A stretch of 12,969 nt of DNA from Alphaproteobacteria bacterium. GTDB lineage: Bacteria > Pseudomonadota > Alphaproteobacteria > Rhodobacterales > Rhodobacteraceae. The notes below the pieces were generated by a model, which was not told the DNA's origin, did no database searches, and worked only from the letters and a program-made list of their open reading frames with translations. The stretch is taken from NCBI GenBank assembly GCA_003695135.1, contig RFIR01000006.1, positions 1 through 12,969 of the forward strand. The letters are read 5' to 3'. This document shows, piece by piece, positions 1 through 5,722 of the stretch (position 1 is the first letter of the stretch; each line of letters starts with the position of its first letter). The position numbers and the translations under genes were made by a program.

Positions 1-307
1 ATTGCAGCGTTGGCCAGGGGTCCGAGCGGCAGGCATGCCGGAACCATCGTCGCCACCCCCGCGGTTTCGCCGCGCCCTCCTAGAGCGTGTCGGCTTTAGT
101 TGGCCCCACCCGCCCGTGGCGCGCAGCGACACGGGCATGCGCCCGCCCGCCCCACAGGCGGGCGCATTCGCGCCCACCCGGGCGGGCGCCTGCCCTTGCG
201 TTGGGGTGTGGGGTGAAGCGGATTGCACGCGACACGCTCTAGGGTCTGGTGCCGCCCTCTGCCGCGACTTCGGCCGTCCGACGCAGGCGGCCGGGGACCG
301 GATGGGC
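1..307. other. Non-coding left flank
   Basis: No gene can be supported here. Short open frames enter from the left edge and stop at 81-83 or 97-99, so the tail of an upstream plus-strand gene could lie in the first ~80 bases, but nothing recognisable is encoded. On the minus strand an ATG at 48-46 could start a gene running off the edge; too little is visible to judge. Most of the stretch is a palindromic element (79-243), listed separately. Bases 244-307 show no structure I can interpret and lead directly to the stop codon of the minus-strand acetyltransferase. Confidence 0.6.
79..243. repeat. 165-bp palindromic intergenic element
   Basis: The ends form a 14-bp perfect inverted repeat: CCTAGAGCGTGTCG at 79-92 and its reverse complement at 230-243. 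Inside are further inverted repeats: ATGCGCCCGCC (137-147) with GGCGGGCGCAT (157-167) around a 9-nt loop, CCCGTG (113-118) with CACGGG (130-135), and an imperfect GC-rich pair at about 170-191. CCCCAC (104-109) can also pair with GTGGGG (208-213), so the whole element can fold into a branched structure. It encodes nothing evident. It has the look of a REP- or MITE-like mobile palindrome; no second copy was seen in the window, so its dispersed nature is inference. Confidence 0.6.
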
Positions 308-805
308 TCAGCTACTCTCCCACCCCCGCACCATGCCGGTGACGCCCTGCATCGCGCCGGGCACCAGCTCGCGCGCCAGCAGCCGGTCGGGATTGGTCGG
401 CGGCGGAAACTGCAGCCCACCCGCGCGGTGAAAGCCGAACCGCCCGTAATAGGGCTCGTCGCCGATCAGGATCACCCGCTGCCAGCCCGCCTTCTCCGCA
501 TCTTCCAGCGTGGCCACGATCAGCAGCGCGGCCAGACCCTCGCCCTGGCGGGTCGGATGCACTGCCACGGGGCCGAGCAGCAGCGCCGGATGCCCCGCCG
601 CGCCGATGCGCACCGGCCAGTAGCGGATCGCCGCGATCACCGCATCGTATTCGTCGCGGATCAGCCGGCAGAGCTCGCGCACCGGCGCCACGCCTTCGCG
701 CAGCCGGTAGGAGGAGAGCGCGGTTCGGCCCGGCGCAAAGCACTGGTCGTAGAGAAGCTCGACCTCGGCGGCATCGTCGTCGGTTTCGGGAAGGATGAGG
801 AACAT
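308..805 (-). CDS. GNAT family N-acetyltransferase (YhbS-like)
   Basis: A 165-residue protein with the single-domain GNAT fold expected of acetyl-CoA-dependent N-acetyltransferases. The acetyl-CoA-binding motif A is at about residues 76-98, where LLGPVAVHP leads into QGEGLA (Q87, G90, A92, matching QxxGxA). Motif B ends in YYGRFGF (119-125), a signature of the YhbS-type subgroup, and the FxxAGGLQFPPP stretch that follows is also typical. The substrate cannot be told from sequence; homologues are usually annotated only as predicted acetyltransferases. ATG at 805 starts right at the first beta strand, as expected, but no good Shine-Dalgarno lies in front, so the start is moderately sure. It is divergent from the flavin reductase gene, with a 222-bp gap. 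Confidence 0.88.
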   Translation of the reverse strand: MFLILPETDDDAAEVELLYDQCFAPGRTALSSYRLREGVAPVRELCRLIRDEYDAVIAAIRYWPVRIGAAGHPALLLGPVAVHPTRQGEGLAALLIVATLEDAEKAGWQRVILIGDEPYYGRFGFHRAGGLQFPPPTNPDRLLARELVPGAMQGVTGMVRGWESS

Positions 806-1027
806 CGGGCAGCATGGACGGATCGGAGGAATGAGAAACGGATGCGGTGCCGGAACCGGCCGCGATCAGCGGCCGCCTGCGCGCGGGATGCGGCATCCGG
901 GCCGCTGGGCATTCCTCCGGGCTCGTCGTTCCGCCGCGCTTGCCATTGCCCGCCAACCCCGTCTAATCCAGCCGGCACCGCCCTATCATGCCCTGCCGCC
1001 GGGGCGCAACGCGCAAGGAGCCGCGCC

Positions 1028-1639
1028 ATGTTCTATCGCAGCGACGAAAACCGGCCCGAGGCGCTGCGCCACAACCCGTTCAAGGCCATCGTCGCGCCGC
1101 GCCCCATCGGCTGGATCTCGACGCTGGATGCGGAGGGCCGGCCCAATCTTGCCCCCTACAGCTTCTTCAACGGGATTGCCGATGCGCCGATGATGGTGAT
1201 GTTCGCCAGTACCGGCAGCAAGCCGGGTGAGAGCGGCGCCAAGGACAGCGCGGCCAATGCCGAGGCCACCGGCGAGTTCTGCTGCAATCTCGTCTCCGAA
1301 CCGCTGCTGCAGGCGATGAACGTCACCTCGGCGCACTATCCGGCAGGCGTCAACGAGTTCGAGGAGGCGGGGCTGGAGATGGCGCCCTGCGAACTGATCG
1401 CGCCCCCGCGCGTGCGCGCCGCGCCCGCCAATCTCGAATGCCGGGTCTGGCAGGTGATCCGCCTGCCGGGGGCGGAGAACCGGCTGGTGATCGGGCAGGT
1501 GGTCGGCCTCCACATCCGCGAGGAATATGTGCATGACGGCATCTTCGACGTGACGCTGGCCCGGCCGGTGGCACGGCTGGGCTATCGCGACTATTGCACG
1601 GTGCGCGAGGTGTTCGCGCTGGCCCGGCCGGGCGAATGA
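1028..1639 (+). CDS. Flavin reductase domain protein (FMN-binding split barrel)
   Basis: A 203-residue protein of the DIM6/NTAB flavoprotein family (flavin reductase-like domain). The family mark is near the N-terminus: IVAPRPIGWISTLD (21-34), then GRPNLAPYSFFNGI (37-50), the loop that holds the FMN phosphate and isoalloxazine ring. NLVSEPL (87-93) and the central strands WQVIRL and IGQVVGLHI also fit. Members bind FMN and often act as NAD(P)H:flavin oxidoreductases; the real substrate here is unknown. ATG 1028 is preceded by AAGGAG (1015-1020) at 7 nt. The frame stays open upstream to base 2, but that part has no family similarity and crosses the acetyltransferase gene and the palindromic element. 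mobB starts 37 bp after the stop, so the two may be cotranscribed. Confidence 0.9.
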   Translation: MFYRSDENRPEALRHNPFKAIVAPRPIGWISTLDAEGRPNLAPYSFFNGIADAPMMVMFASTGSKPGESGAKDSAANAEATGEFCCNLVSEPLLQAMNVTSAHYPAGVNEFEEAGLEMAPCELIAPPRVRAAPANLECRVWQVIRLPGAENRLVIGQVVGLHIREEYVHDGIFDVTLARPVARLGYRDYCTVREVFALARPGE

Positions 1640-1676
1640 GCCGGTTGCGGTCGAGGCCGGGGAGGGGAGGCGGCGC

Positions 1677-2195
1677 ATGAAGGTTTTCGGTATTGCCGGA
1701 TGGAAGAATTCGGGCAAGACGGGGCTGACCGAGCGGCTGGTGACCGAGATCACCGCCCGCGGCTACACCGTCTCGACCGTGAAGCATGCGCACCACACCG
1801 TCGATATCGACCAGCCGGGCCGGGACAGCTACCGCCACCGCCGGGCCGGCGCGCGCGAGGTGCTGCTGGTCTCCTCGCGGCGCTGGGCGCTGATGCACGA
1901 GCTGCGCGATGCGCCCGAGCCCGATCTCGCCGATCTGCTCGCCCGCCTCTCGCCCGTCGATCTGGTGCTGATCGAGGGCTACAAGCACGGGCCTCACCCC
2001 AAGATCGAGGCCCATCGCGCCGAGACCGGCAAGCCGCTCATGGCGCCGGAGGACCCGGCGATCCGCGCCATCGCCAGCGACATCGACCTGCCCGATGCAC
2101 CGGTGCCGGTTCTCGCGCTCGACGACACCGCCACCATTGCCGATTTCGTGCTGCGCGCCGTGGGGCTGGAGCCCGCGCCGGCCTCCGCGACCTGA
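1677..2195 (+). CDS. mobB: Molybdopterin-guanine dinucleotide biosynthesis protein B
   Basis: A 172-residue P-loop GTP-binding protein that assists MobA in attaching GMP to molybdopterin, forming the guanine dinucleotide cofactor of DMSO-reductase-type enzymes. Walker A is GWKNSGKT (8-15), right at the start as in the family. TVKHAHH (35-41) and the C-terminal motif IEGYKHGPHPKIE (about 100-112) are hallmark MobB sequences. Length is normal for the family. GGAGGGGAGG (1661-1670) is a strong ribosome binding site 6 nt before ATG 1677. MobB often sits beside mobA or moeA; neither is in this window, so the gene is either an isolated copy or in operon with the flavin reductase gene just upstream. 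MobB improves cofactor synthesis but is dispensable in some bacteria. Confidence 0.95.
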   Translation: MKVFGIAGWKNSGKTGLTERLVTEITARGYTVSTVKHAHHTVDIDQPGRDSYRHRRAGAREVLLVSSRRWALMHELRDAPEPDLADLLARLSPVDLVLIEGYKHGPHPKIEAHRAETGKPLMAPEDPAIRAIASDIDLPDAPVPVLALDDTATIADFVLRAVGLEPAPASAT

Positions 2196-2266
2196 CGGGG
2201 CGGCTGCGCCGGTAGGCCTCGGTCTTTCGCCTGGCTGGACCCGCCGCTGCTCGCCGGCCCCCGGTT

Positions 2267-2296
2267 TTGACCGATCGTCGCCGGCCGATGTAGAGT
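2267..2296 (+). promoter_or_regulatory. Candidate sigma-70 type promoter of the repeat-protein gene
   Basis: TTGACC (2267-2272, 5 of 6 to the consensus -35) and TAGAGT (2291-2296, 4 of 6 to the -10) are 18 bp apart. They are 28 bp before the ATG of the exported repeat protein and just before its strong ribosome binding site AGGGAGGA (2311-2318). A start near 2303 would give a leader of about 22 nt. This suggests the gene is transcribed on its own rather than only with mobB. Based on consensus matching by eye. Confidence 0.4.
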
Positions 2297-2324
2297 CGAG
2301 CCATTTCAAAAGGGAGGACACGAA

Positions 2325-3746
2325 ATGGCTTTCGACATCCCCTGTCCGAGACGATCCCTGATCGCGCTGATCCCGACAGTCTTGCTGATCCTGATGGCGC
2401 ATCCGGCCGCGGCCCATTCGCCCTTCAAGGTGCTGCTCGATTCGCTCGACGCCCGCATCGCGCTGGCCGAGGCGATGGAGGCGGAGGGCAAACGGCAGGC
2501 CGATGAACGCATCGCCGAGTTGCGCCAGTGGATCGGCTGGTGGACCAGCGTTCAGGAACTGGCGAAATCCAAGCAGGCCGATCTGGAAAAGAACATCGCC
2601 GAGCGCAGGAAGAATGCCGGTCTGATGCTCGGCCTTCTGCGCAAGCTGATTTCTGACCCGAAGGCCAGCCGGAACCTGCCGGGCTTCGGCTGGCAGACGA
2701 TCGAGACCGCGACCGCGCTGTCGGGAAGCCTGGCGCTCGAGGCGAGGAAGCTTGGAGAGGCGGTCTCGGCCGGGAAGGATACCTGGCACATCGTCGTCCT
2801 GGGCTGGATCACCGGGGGTGCGATTCAGGGACAGATCGATGAGCTGGAGAAACAGATCACGCAGATCCAGGCCGGGGTGAAGAGTGGAAAGTTCACCTTT
2901 CACGGCGCCTTTGGCTGGCAGACCATCGAGGCCTCCCGCAACGAGGCGCAGGCCGCACGAGACGAGCTGGCACGGGTCAGGGATCAGATCTCCAGGGGCG
3001 ACTATCCTCTCGAGATTCCGGGAATCGGTCGCATCACCAGAAACCAGCTCGAGGCGAAGATGGCCGAGCTGGACAAGACCATTGCCGATCTGAAGGAGAC
3101 GGCCGGCAAGGGCGAAATGACCATCCATCGCCCCGCGGTTGGCTGGGTCACGCGCAACAAGCTGCAAGCGATGATCGATGAGGGAGAGACCGCCTACAAG
3201 GCAATGGATGCGGCCATCGGACAGGGGCTCTTCACCGTCCACATTGCCGGTGCAGGCGGCGGCTGGTGGAGCCGCGAGAAGCTCCAGGCACAGATCGCCG
3301 CGCTCGACAAGCAGGTCGCCGACATCACCGCGGCAATTCGGGCAGGCGACTACAAGGCGCAGGTGCTGGGTGGCTGGGCGTCGCTGAACGAACTGAAGAA
3401 GTACATCGAGGATCGGGAAAAACGGCTTGCCGATCCGAATCTGGCGCAGTTGCAGCGCAACCAGCTGGCCGAGCAGATCGAGGCGGCCCACAAGGCCATC
3501 ACCGAATGGCGCGACATCACCGCTTTCGATCTGGCGATGAAGGGTTTCGAAAAGTCCCGGTATCTCGGCTTCGTTGCCAGCATCGCGAAGCTCGCCAAGC
3601 CCGAATACGAGCACCGCAAGCTCAAGCGGGCAGAACAGGTCTATCACCTGTCTTCCTTCGAGGGAGAGCTTGCCCTGAAGCTGAAACCGCTGGAAAGCCA
3701 GCGCGCTGCCTATCAGGAGGCGTTGAGCTGGTTTGGAGCACCGTGA
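2325..3746 (+). CDS. Exported tandem-repeat protein of unknown function (GW repeat, coiled-coil)
   Basis: I do not recognise this 473-residue protein. Residues 1-30 are a Sec-type signal peptide: RR at 9-10, a hydrophobic core at 11-25, and a likely cleavage after AHPAAA (25-30). The rest has no membrane segment, so it should be periplasmic or secreted. From about residue 71 to 372 a unit recurs, marked by Gly-Trp at 71, 122, 160, 197, 235 (Gly-Arg), 273, 313 and 350; spacings after the first are 38, 37, 38, 38, 40 and 37. Each unit reads as Gly-x-(aromatic or Met)-x-hydrophobic, a short turn, G-W-x-(T/S), then an amphipathic helix of about 22 residues rich in Leu/Ile, Glu and Lys. FGWQTIE occurs identically at 121-127 and 196-202. 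The C-terminal ~100 residues are helical and charged without the repeat. ATG 2325 has AGGGAGGA 6 nt upstream. It is convergent with the transglycosylase gene. A structural or envelope-binding role is only a guess. Confidence 0.85.
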   Translation: MAFDIPCPRRSLIALIPTVLLILMAHPAAAHSPFKVLLDSLDARIALAEAMEAEGKRQADERIAELRQWIGWWTSVQELAKSKQADLEKNIAERRKNAGLMLGLLRKLISDPKASRNLPGFGWQTIETATALSGSLALEARKLGEAVSAGKDTWHIVVLGWITGGAIQGQIDELEKQITQIQAGVKSGKFTFHGAFGWQTIEASRNEAQAARDELARVRDQISRGDYPLEIPGIGRITRNQLEAKMAELDKTIADLKETAGKGEMTIHRPAVGWVTRNKLQAMIDEGETAYKAMDAAIGQGLFTVHIAGAGGGWWSREKLQAQIAALDKQVADITAAIRAGDYKAQVLGGWASLNELKKYIEDREKRLADPNLAQLQRNQLAEQIEAAHKAITEWRDITAFDLAMKGFEKSRYLGFVASIAKLAKPEYEHRKLKRAEQVYHLSSFEGELALKLKPLESQRAAYQEALSWFGAP

Positions 3747-3780
3747 GACGCGCAGCGTCCGGGGTGGGCATCCTGTCCGC

Positions 3781-3817
3781 CCCGCCTCCGCCACCTAATG
3801 GGGGCGGCCGAGGCGGG
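3781..3817. terminator. Possible bidirectional hairpin between convergent genes
   Basis: CCCGCCTC (3781-3788) is the reverse complement of GAGGCGGG (3810-3817), and CGCC (3789-3792) can pair with GGCG (3803-3806), with a two-base bulge and a loop holding CACCTAATGG. It lies between the stop of the repeat-protein gene (3746) and the stop of the minus-strand transglycosylase (3797), overlapping the latter. There is no T-tract on either strand, so function as an intrinsic terminator is uncertain. Confidence 0.3.
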
Positions 3818-4676
3818 TGGCGGCAACGATTGCGGGTGCCGATTCGGGTCGCAGCCGGAAGCTGCAGGGCACGCGCACGGAGCGCTGCGGCGTCCGGCAC
3901 AGCTCGCGCGCGGCGAGCCACGCATCCAGCACCAGGGGGACATAGGCGCGGGTCTCGGCGTAGTCCGGCACGCCCTCGGCCCGAATCACCGCATTCTCGC
4001 CGGCGTTGTAGCCGGCCAGCGCCAGCAGGATGTCGCCCTTGAAAAGCCGCAGCAGGAAATCGAGGTATTTCGCGCCGCCGGCGATGTTGCGCGCCGGATC
4101 GAAGGCATCCTCCACGCCGAACCGCTTCGCCGTCGCCGGGATCAGCTGCATCAGCCCCTGTGCGCCCCTGGGGCTGAGCGCGCTGTTGCGGCCGGCCGAT
4201 TCCACCGAGATCACGGCGAGGATCAGCGCGGCCGACAGCCCGCTGCGCAGGGCCGCGGCCTCGATCTGCGGCCCGTAGCGGCCGATGATGGCCTGCAGGA
4301 GCGGGTGAAGCTCGCGCGGCTTGCGCCCTGATTCGCCGTCCACCTTCAGCGCCGCGATCGCCTTCGCCAGCCGCTCGGACGGTGCGATGCCGGGACCTGC
4401 GGGCACCGTCTGCCAGAAGCCATCGAAGCGGCGCGGTGGACGGGCGGGCAACGGCGGATCGGCGTCGCGCGGTCGCGCTGCCGGCCGTACGCTGCGGGTT
4501 TCGCGAATCTGTACCGTGATCCGTTTGCGCGTGCCCGGAGGCGGAACCTTCACCCGCTTGAAGGTGAAGTCGGGAAAGGGCGGCGGCGTATCGGCAATCG
4601 CTGCCGGTGACAACGCGACGATGCTGCACGCCGCCACTACAACCATGGCGAGTATTCTTGCTGCTCTGTGCCTCAT
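3795..4676 (-). CDS. Lytic transglycosylase (SLT domain), exported
   Basis: A 293-residue periplasmic protein with a C-terminal family-1 lytic transglycosylase (SLT/lysozyme-like) domain, which cleaves peptidoglycan glycan strands to 1,6-anhydro ends. Residues 1-28 are a signal peptide (hydrophobic 9-26, AIA-D cleavage region). Residues 30-120 are proline- and arginine-rich with no recognised domain. The catalytic domain spans about 123-255: catalytic Glu159 in ISVESAG, GAQGLMQL (171-178), NIAGGAKYL (197-205) and AGYNAG (221-226), all standard. ATG 4676 is chosen because it starts a typical signal peptide; an in-frame ATG at 4712 would add 12 residues, and neither has a strong Shine-Dalgarno. 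The gene is divergent from flp1 and shares a 177-bp upstream region with it. That suggests, but does not prove, that it opens the wall for the Tad pilus machine. Confidence 0.92.
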   Translation of the reverse strand: MRHRAARILAMVVVAACSIVALSPAAIADTPPPFPDFTFKRVKVPPPGTRKRITVQIRETRSVRPAARPRDADPPLPARPPRRFDGFWQTVPAGPGIAPSERLAKAIAALKVDGESGRKPRELHPLLQAIIGRYGPQIEAAALRSGLSAALILAVISVESAGRNSALSPRGAQGLMQLIPATAKRFGVEDAFDPARNIAGGAKYLDFLLRLFKGDILLALAGYNAGENAVIRAEGVPDYAETRAYVPLVLDAWLAARELCRTPQRSVRVPCSFRLRPESAPAIVAATRLGRPH

Positions 4677-4718
4677 GCGGGCATGACTGCCAAAAAATGA
4701 AACAAAAATCATCTGAAT

Positions 4719-4774
4719 TTGACAGATCTCGCCCGAAAACCCGCAATTGCAGCGAATTGATGCCCGATTGCAGC
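4719..4774 (+). promoter_or_regulatory. Candidate flp1 promoter with 21-bp spaced direct repeats
   Basis: A perfect -35 hexamer TTGACA lies at 4719-4724 in an AT-rich stretch; 17 bp on is CGCAAT (4742-4747), a weak -10. Overlapping and following it, ATTGCAGC occurs twice (4746-4753 and 4767-4774) with exactly 21 bp between repeat starts, two helical turns, and GCAATTGC (4743-4750) is a palindrome. The same region must also carry the promoter of the divergent transglycosylase gene. The -35 is seen directly; regulator binding is inference. Confidence 0.4.
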
Positions 4775-4853
4775 CATATTTGCCACCCAGTCTGCTCCGC
4801 TGTGCGTAGATCGGTGCTGCCCGTTGGCGGCAAAGTGTTTCCTGGGGTTTACG

Positions 4854-5060
4854 ATGCGGATTCTCGCAAAGACACTGCGCCGCTGCTGGGCGGATGAGGA
4901 AGGTGCGGTCACGGTCGACTGGGTGGTGCTGACCGCGCTGATTGTCGGGCTGGCGGCACCGCTCGGCATCAACTATGTCGGCCAGCTCACGGGCGCCACG
5001 CAGGTGGTGTCGAGCAACATAAAGGCGATGTCGAGCCTGATCCCGGCTACGCTGCCCTGA
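4854..5060 (+). CDS. flp: Flp family type IVb pilin, copy 1
   Basis: A 68-residue prepilin of the Tad/Flp pilus. A basic leader of 17 residues ends in DEEG, and the prepilin peptidase should cut between G17 and A18. The mature ~51-residue protein starts AVTVDWVVLTALIVGLAAP and is mostly one hydrophobic helix followed by a short polar tail. The usual Glu5-Tyr6 pair after the cut is Asp5-Trp6 here. A proline (P36) within the helix and a cysteine in the leader (C11) set it apart from the second pilin. ATG 4854 is chosen because it gives a normal leader length; the ribosome binding site is poor (GGGG at 4844-4847), and a TTG at 4824 could extend the leader by 10 residues. A hairpin terminator follows at 5134-5155. 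Confidence 0.9.
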   Translation: MRILAKTLRRCWADEEGAVTVDWVVLTALIVGLAAPLGINYVGQLTGATQVVSSNIKAMSSLIPATLP

Positions 5061-5408
5061 TCGCGCCCGTCCGGGCGACAGCTTGCGGGGTATCCCGCAG
5101 GAAGGGGCAGCCAACAGCGTGTTCGATAGTGCGAGGCCCGCAATGATGCGGGCCTTTCCCGTTAATGATCAAGGCAAGCGATATTGCGAAAGTGAACACG
5201 GTATTACAGATTTTTTGCCCGATTTCCGCCCCAATTGACGGCGATAACCGGGATGCACAGGCGATGAACCGAGGAGCGGGGATGAACCTGGTGAGTGTCT
5301 GAGGGGATCGACCTCCGAAGGCATGTGGAGTGGCAAACGCGTGAATGACCCAAGCGGAACAGCGTTTGTTGGTACAAGTTGAGTAAACTGCACCCTGGAG
5401 GGAAGCAA
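5061..5408. other. 348-bp spacer between the two pilin genes
   Basis: No gene of normal size is present. The first 100 bases hold three successive hairpins: CGCCCG/CGGGCG (5064-5077), TGCGGG/CCCGCA (5084-5099), and the terminator-like one at 5134-5155. After these the sequence becomes AT-richer (about 5161-5220, including a run of six T at 5211-5216) and presumably contains the flp2 promoter, though I found no hexamer pair with good spacing; TTGACG at 5235-5240 lacks a matching -10. A 12-codon open frame starts at 5264 and a 6-codon in-frame version at 5282 behind a GAGGAG purine stretch; whether it is translated is unknown. Confidence 0.5.
5134..5163 (+). terminator. Hairpin terminator after flp1
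   Basis: AGGCCCGC (5134-5141) pairs perfectly with GCGGGCCT (5148-5155) around the loop AATGAT. TTTCCCGTT follows, a short and imperfect T-tract. It is 74 bp after the flp1 stop, with two smaller hairpins in between. It is likely an intrinsic terminator or an end that protects an abundant short pilin mRNA. Confidence 0.65.
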
Positions 5409-5597
5409 ATGAAGTTCTCGAAGCTTATCCGCCGTTTCGTCCGGAACGAGGAAGGCGCCGTGACGGTCGACTGGGTCGTTCTGACGGCTGCCATTGTCGG
5501 TCTGGCGACCGCGATCATCCTGCTCGTGCAGGGCGGGGCGAGCGATCTCGCGTCCGACATCTCGTCCGCGCTGGCCGGTATCACCGTCAGCACCTGA
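5409..5597 (+). CDS. flp: Flp family type IVb pilin, copy 2
   Basis: A 62-residue prepilin, the likely main subunit of the Flp pilus fibre. The leader MKFSKLIRRFVRNEEG is 16 residues, with the cut between G16 and A17. The mature ~46 residues begin AVTVDWVVLTAAIVGLATA, nearly identical to copy 1 through the first 15 positions, but with no proline in the helix. The tail is short and lacks cysteine. Asp5-Trp6 again replaces the classical Glu5-Tyr6. ATG 5409 has a strong ribosome binding site, GGAGG (5397-5401) with a 7-nt spacer, far better than copy 1, suggesting higher output. An in-frame start at 5379 would add ten residues without its own good site. A strong terminator follows 26 bp after the stop. 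Confidence 0.95.
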   Translation: MKFSKLIRRFVRNEEGAVTVDWVVLTAAIVGLATAIILLVQGGASDLASDISSALAGITVST

Positions 5598-5623
5598 GCC
5601 CGAGGGCGGAGGACCGAATTCCA

Positions 5624-5656
5624 GGGCCGCGCCTCGCTGCGCGGCCCGTTTTGCTT
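5624..5656 (+). terminator. Strong intrinsic terminator after flp2
   Basis: GGGCCGCGC (5624-5632) pairs perfectly with GCGCGGCCC (5639-5647) around the loop CTCGCT, followed by GTTTTGCTT. This is a textbook rho-independent structure. It separates the pilin transcript from cpaB; partial readthrough would let the assembly genes be expressed at a low level. Confidence 0.8.
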
Positions 5657-5694
5657 AACCGGTTTTGCGTATAGTCCCCCGAGTGTTAAAACCG
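5655..5694 (+). promoter_or_regulatory. Candidate regulatory region before cpaB
   Basis: Between the flp2 terminator and cpaB lie TTAACC (5655-5660), a -10-like TATAGT (5670-5675), and a 7-bp inverted repeat CGGTTTT (5660-5666) / AAAACCG (5688-5694) that flanks it. No convincing -35 sits at the right distance. An operator around the -10 is possible but unproven. Confidence 0.3.
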
Positions 5695-5722
5695 CGTCGA
5701 ACACGCAACGAAGGGAGACGAC

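Noticed and set aside
2..1027. Open plus-strand frame continuous with the flavin reductase gene back to the window edge
   Set aside because: It crosses the palindromic element and the acetyltransferase gene, has no family similarity before the Met at 1028, and a good ribosome binding site marks 1028.
2910..2930. Recent DNA duplication suspected from the exact FGWQTIE repeat
   Set aside because: The surrounding residues and codons differ between the two copies, so this is an old protein-level repeat rather than a fresh DNA duplication.
1350..3794. 814-codon open frame on the minus strand opposite the flavin reductase gene, mobB and the repeat-protein gene
   Set aside because: Also an antisense artefact of high GC. 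The plus-strand genes have proper starts, ribosome binding sites, family motifs or a signal peptide; the mirror has none.
4824..4853. Possible sigma-54 promoter (TTGGCGG at 4824-4830) before flp1
   Set aside because: The -12 part lacks the required GC dinucleotide at the proper spacing, and the site is only ~25 bp from the start codon.
5655..5689. CtrA-type box (TTAA-N7-TTAA) before cpaB
   Set aside because: TTAAC and GTTAA occur, but about 26 bp apart rather than 7, so the known full motif is not met.
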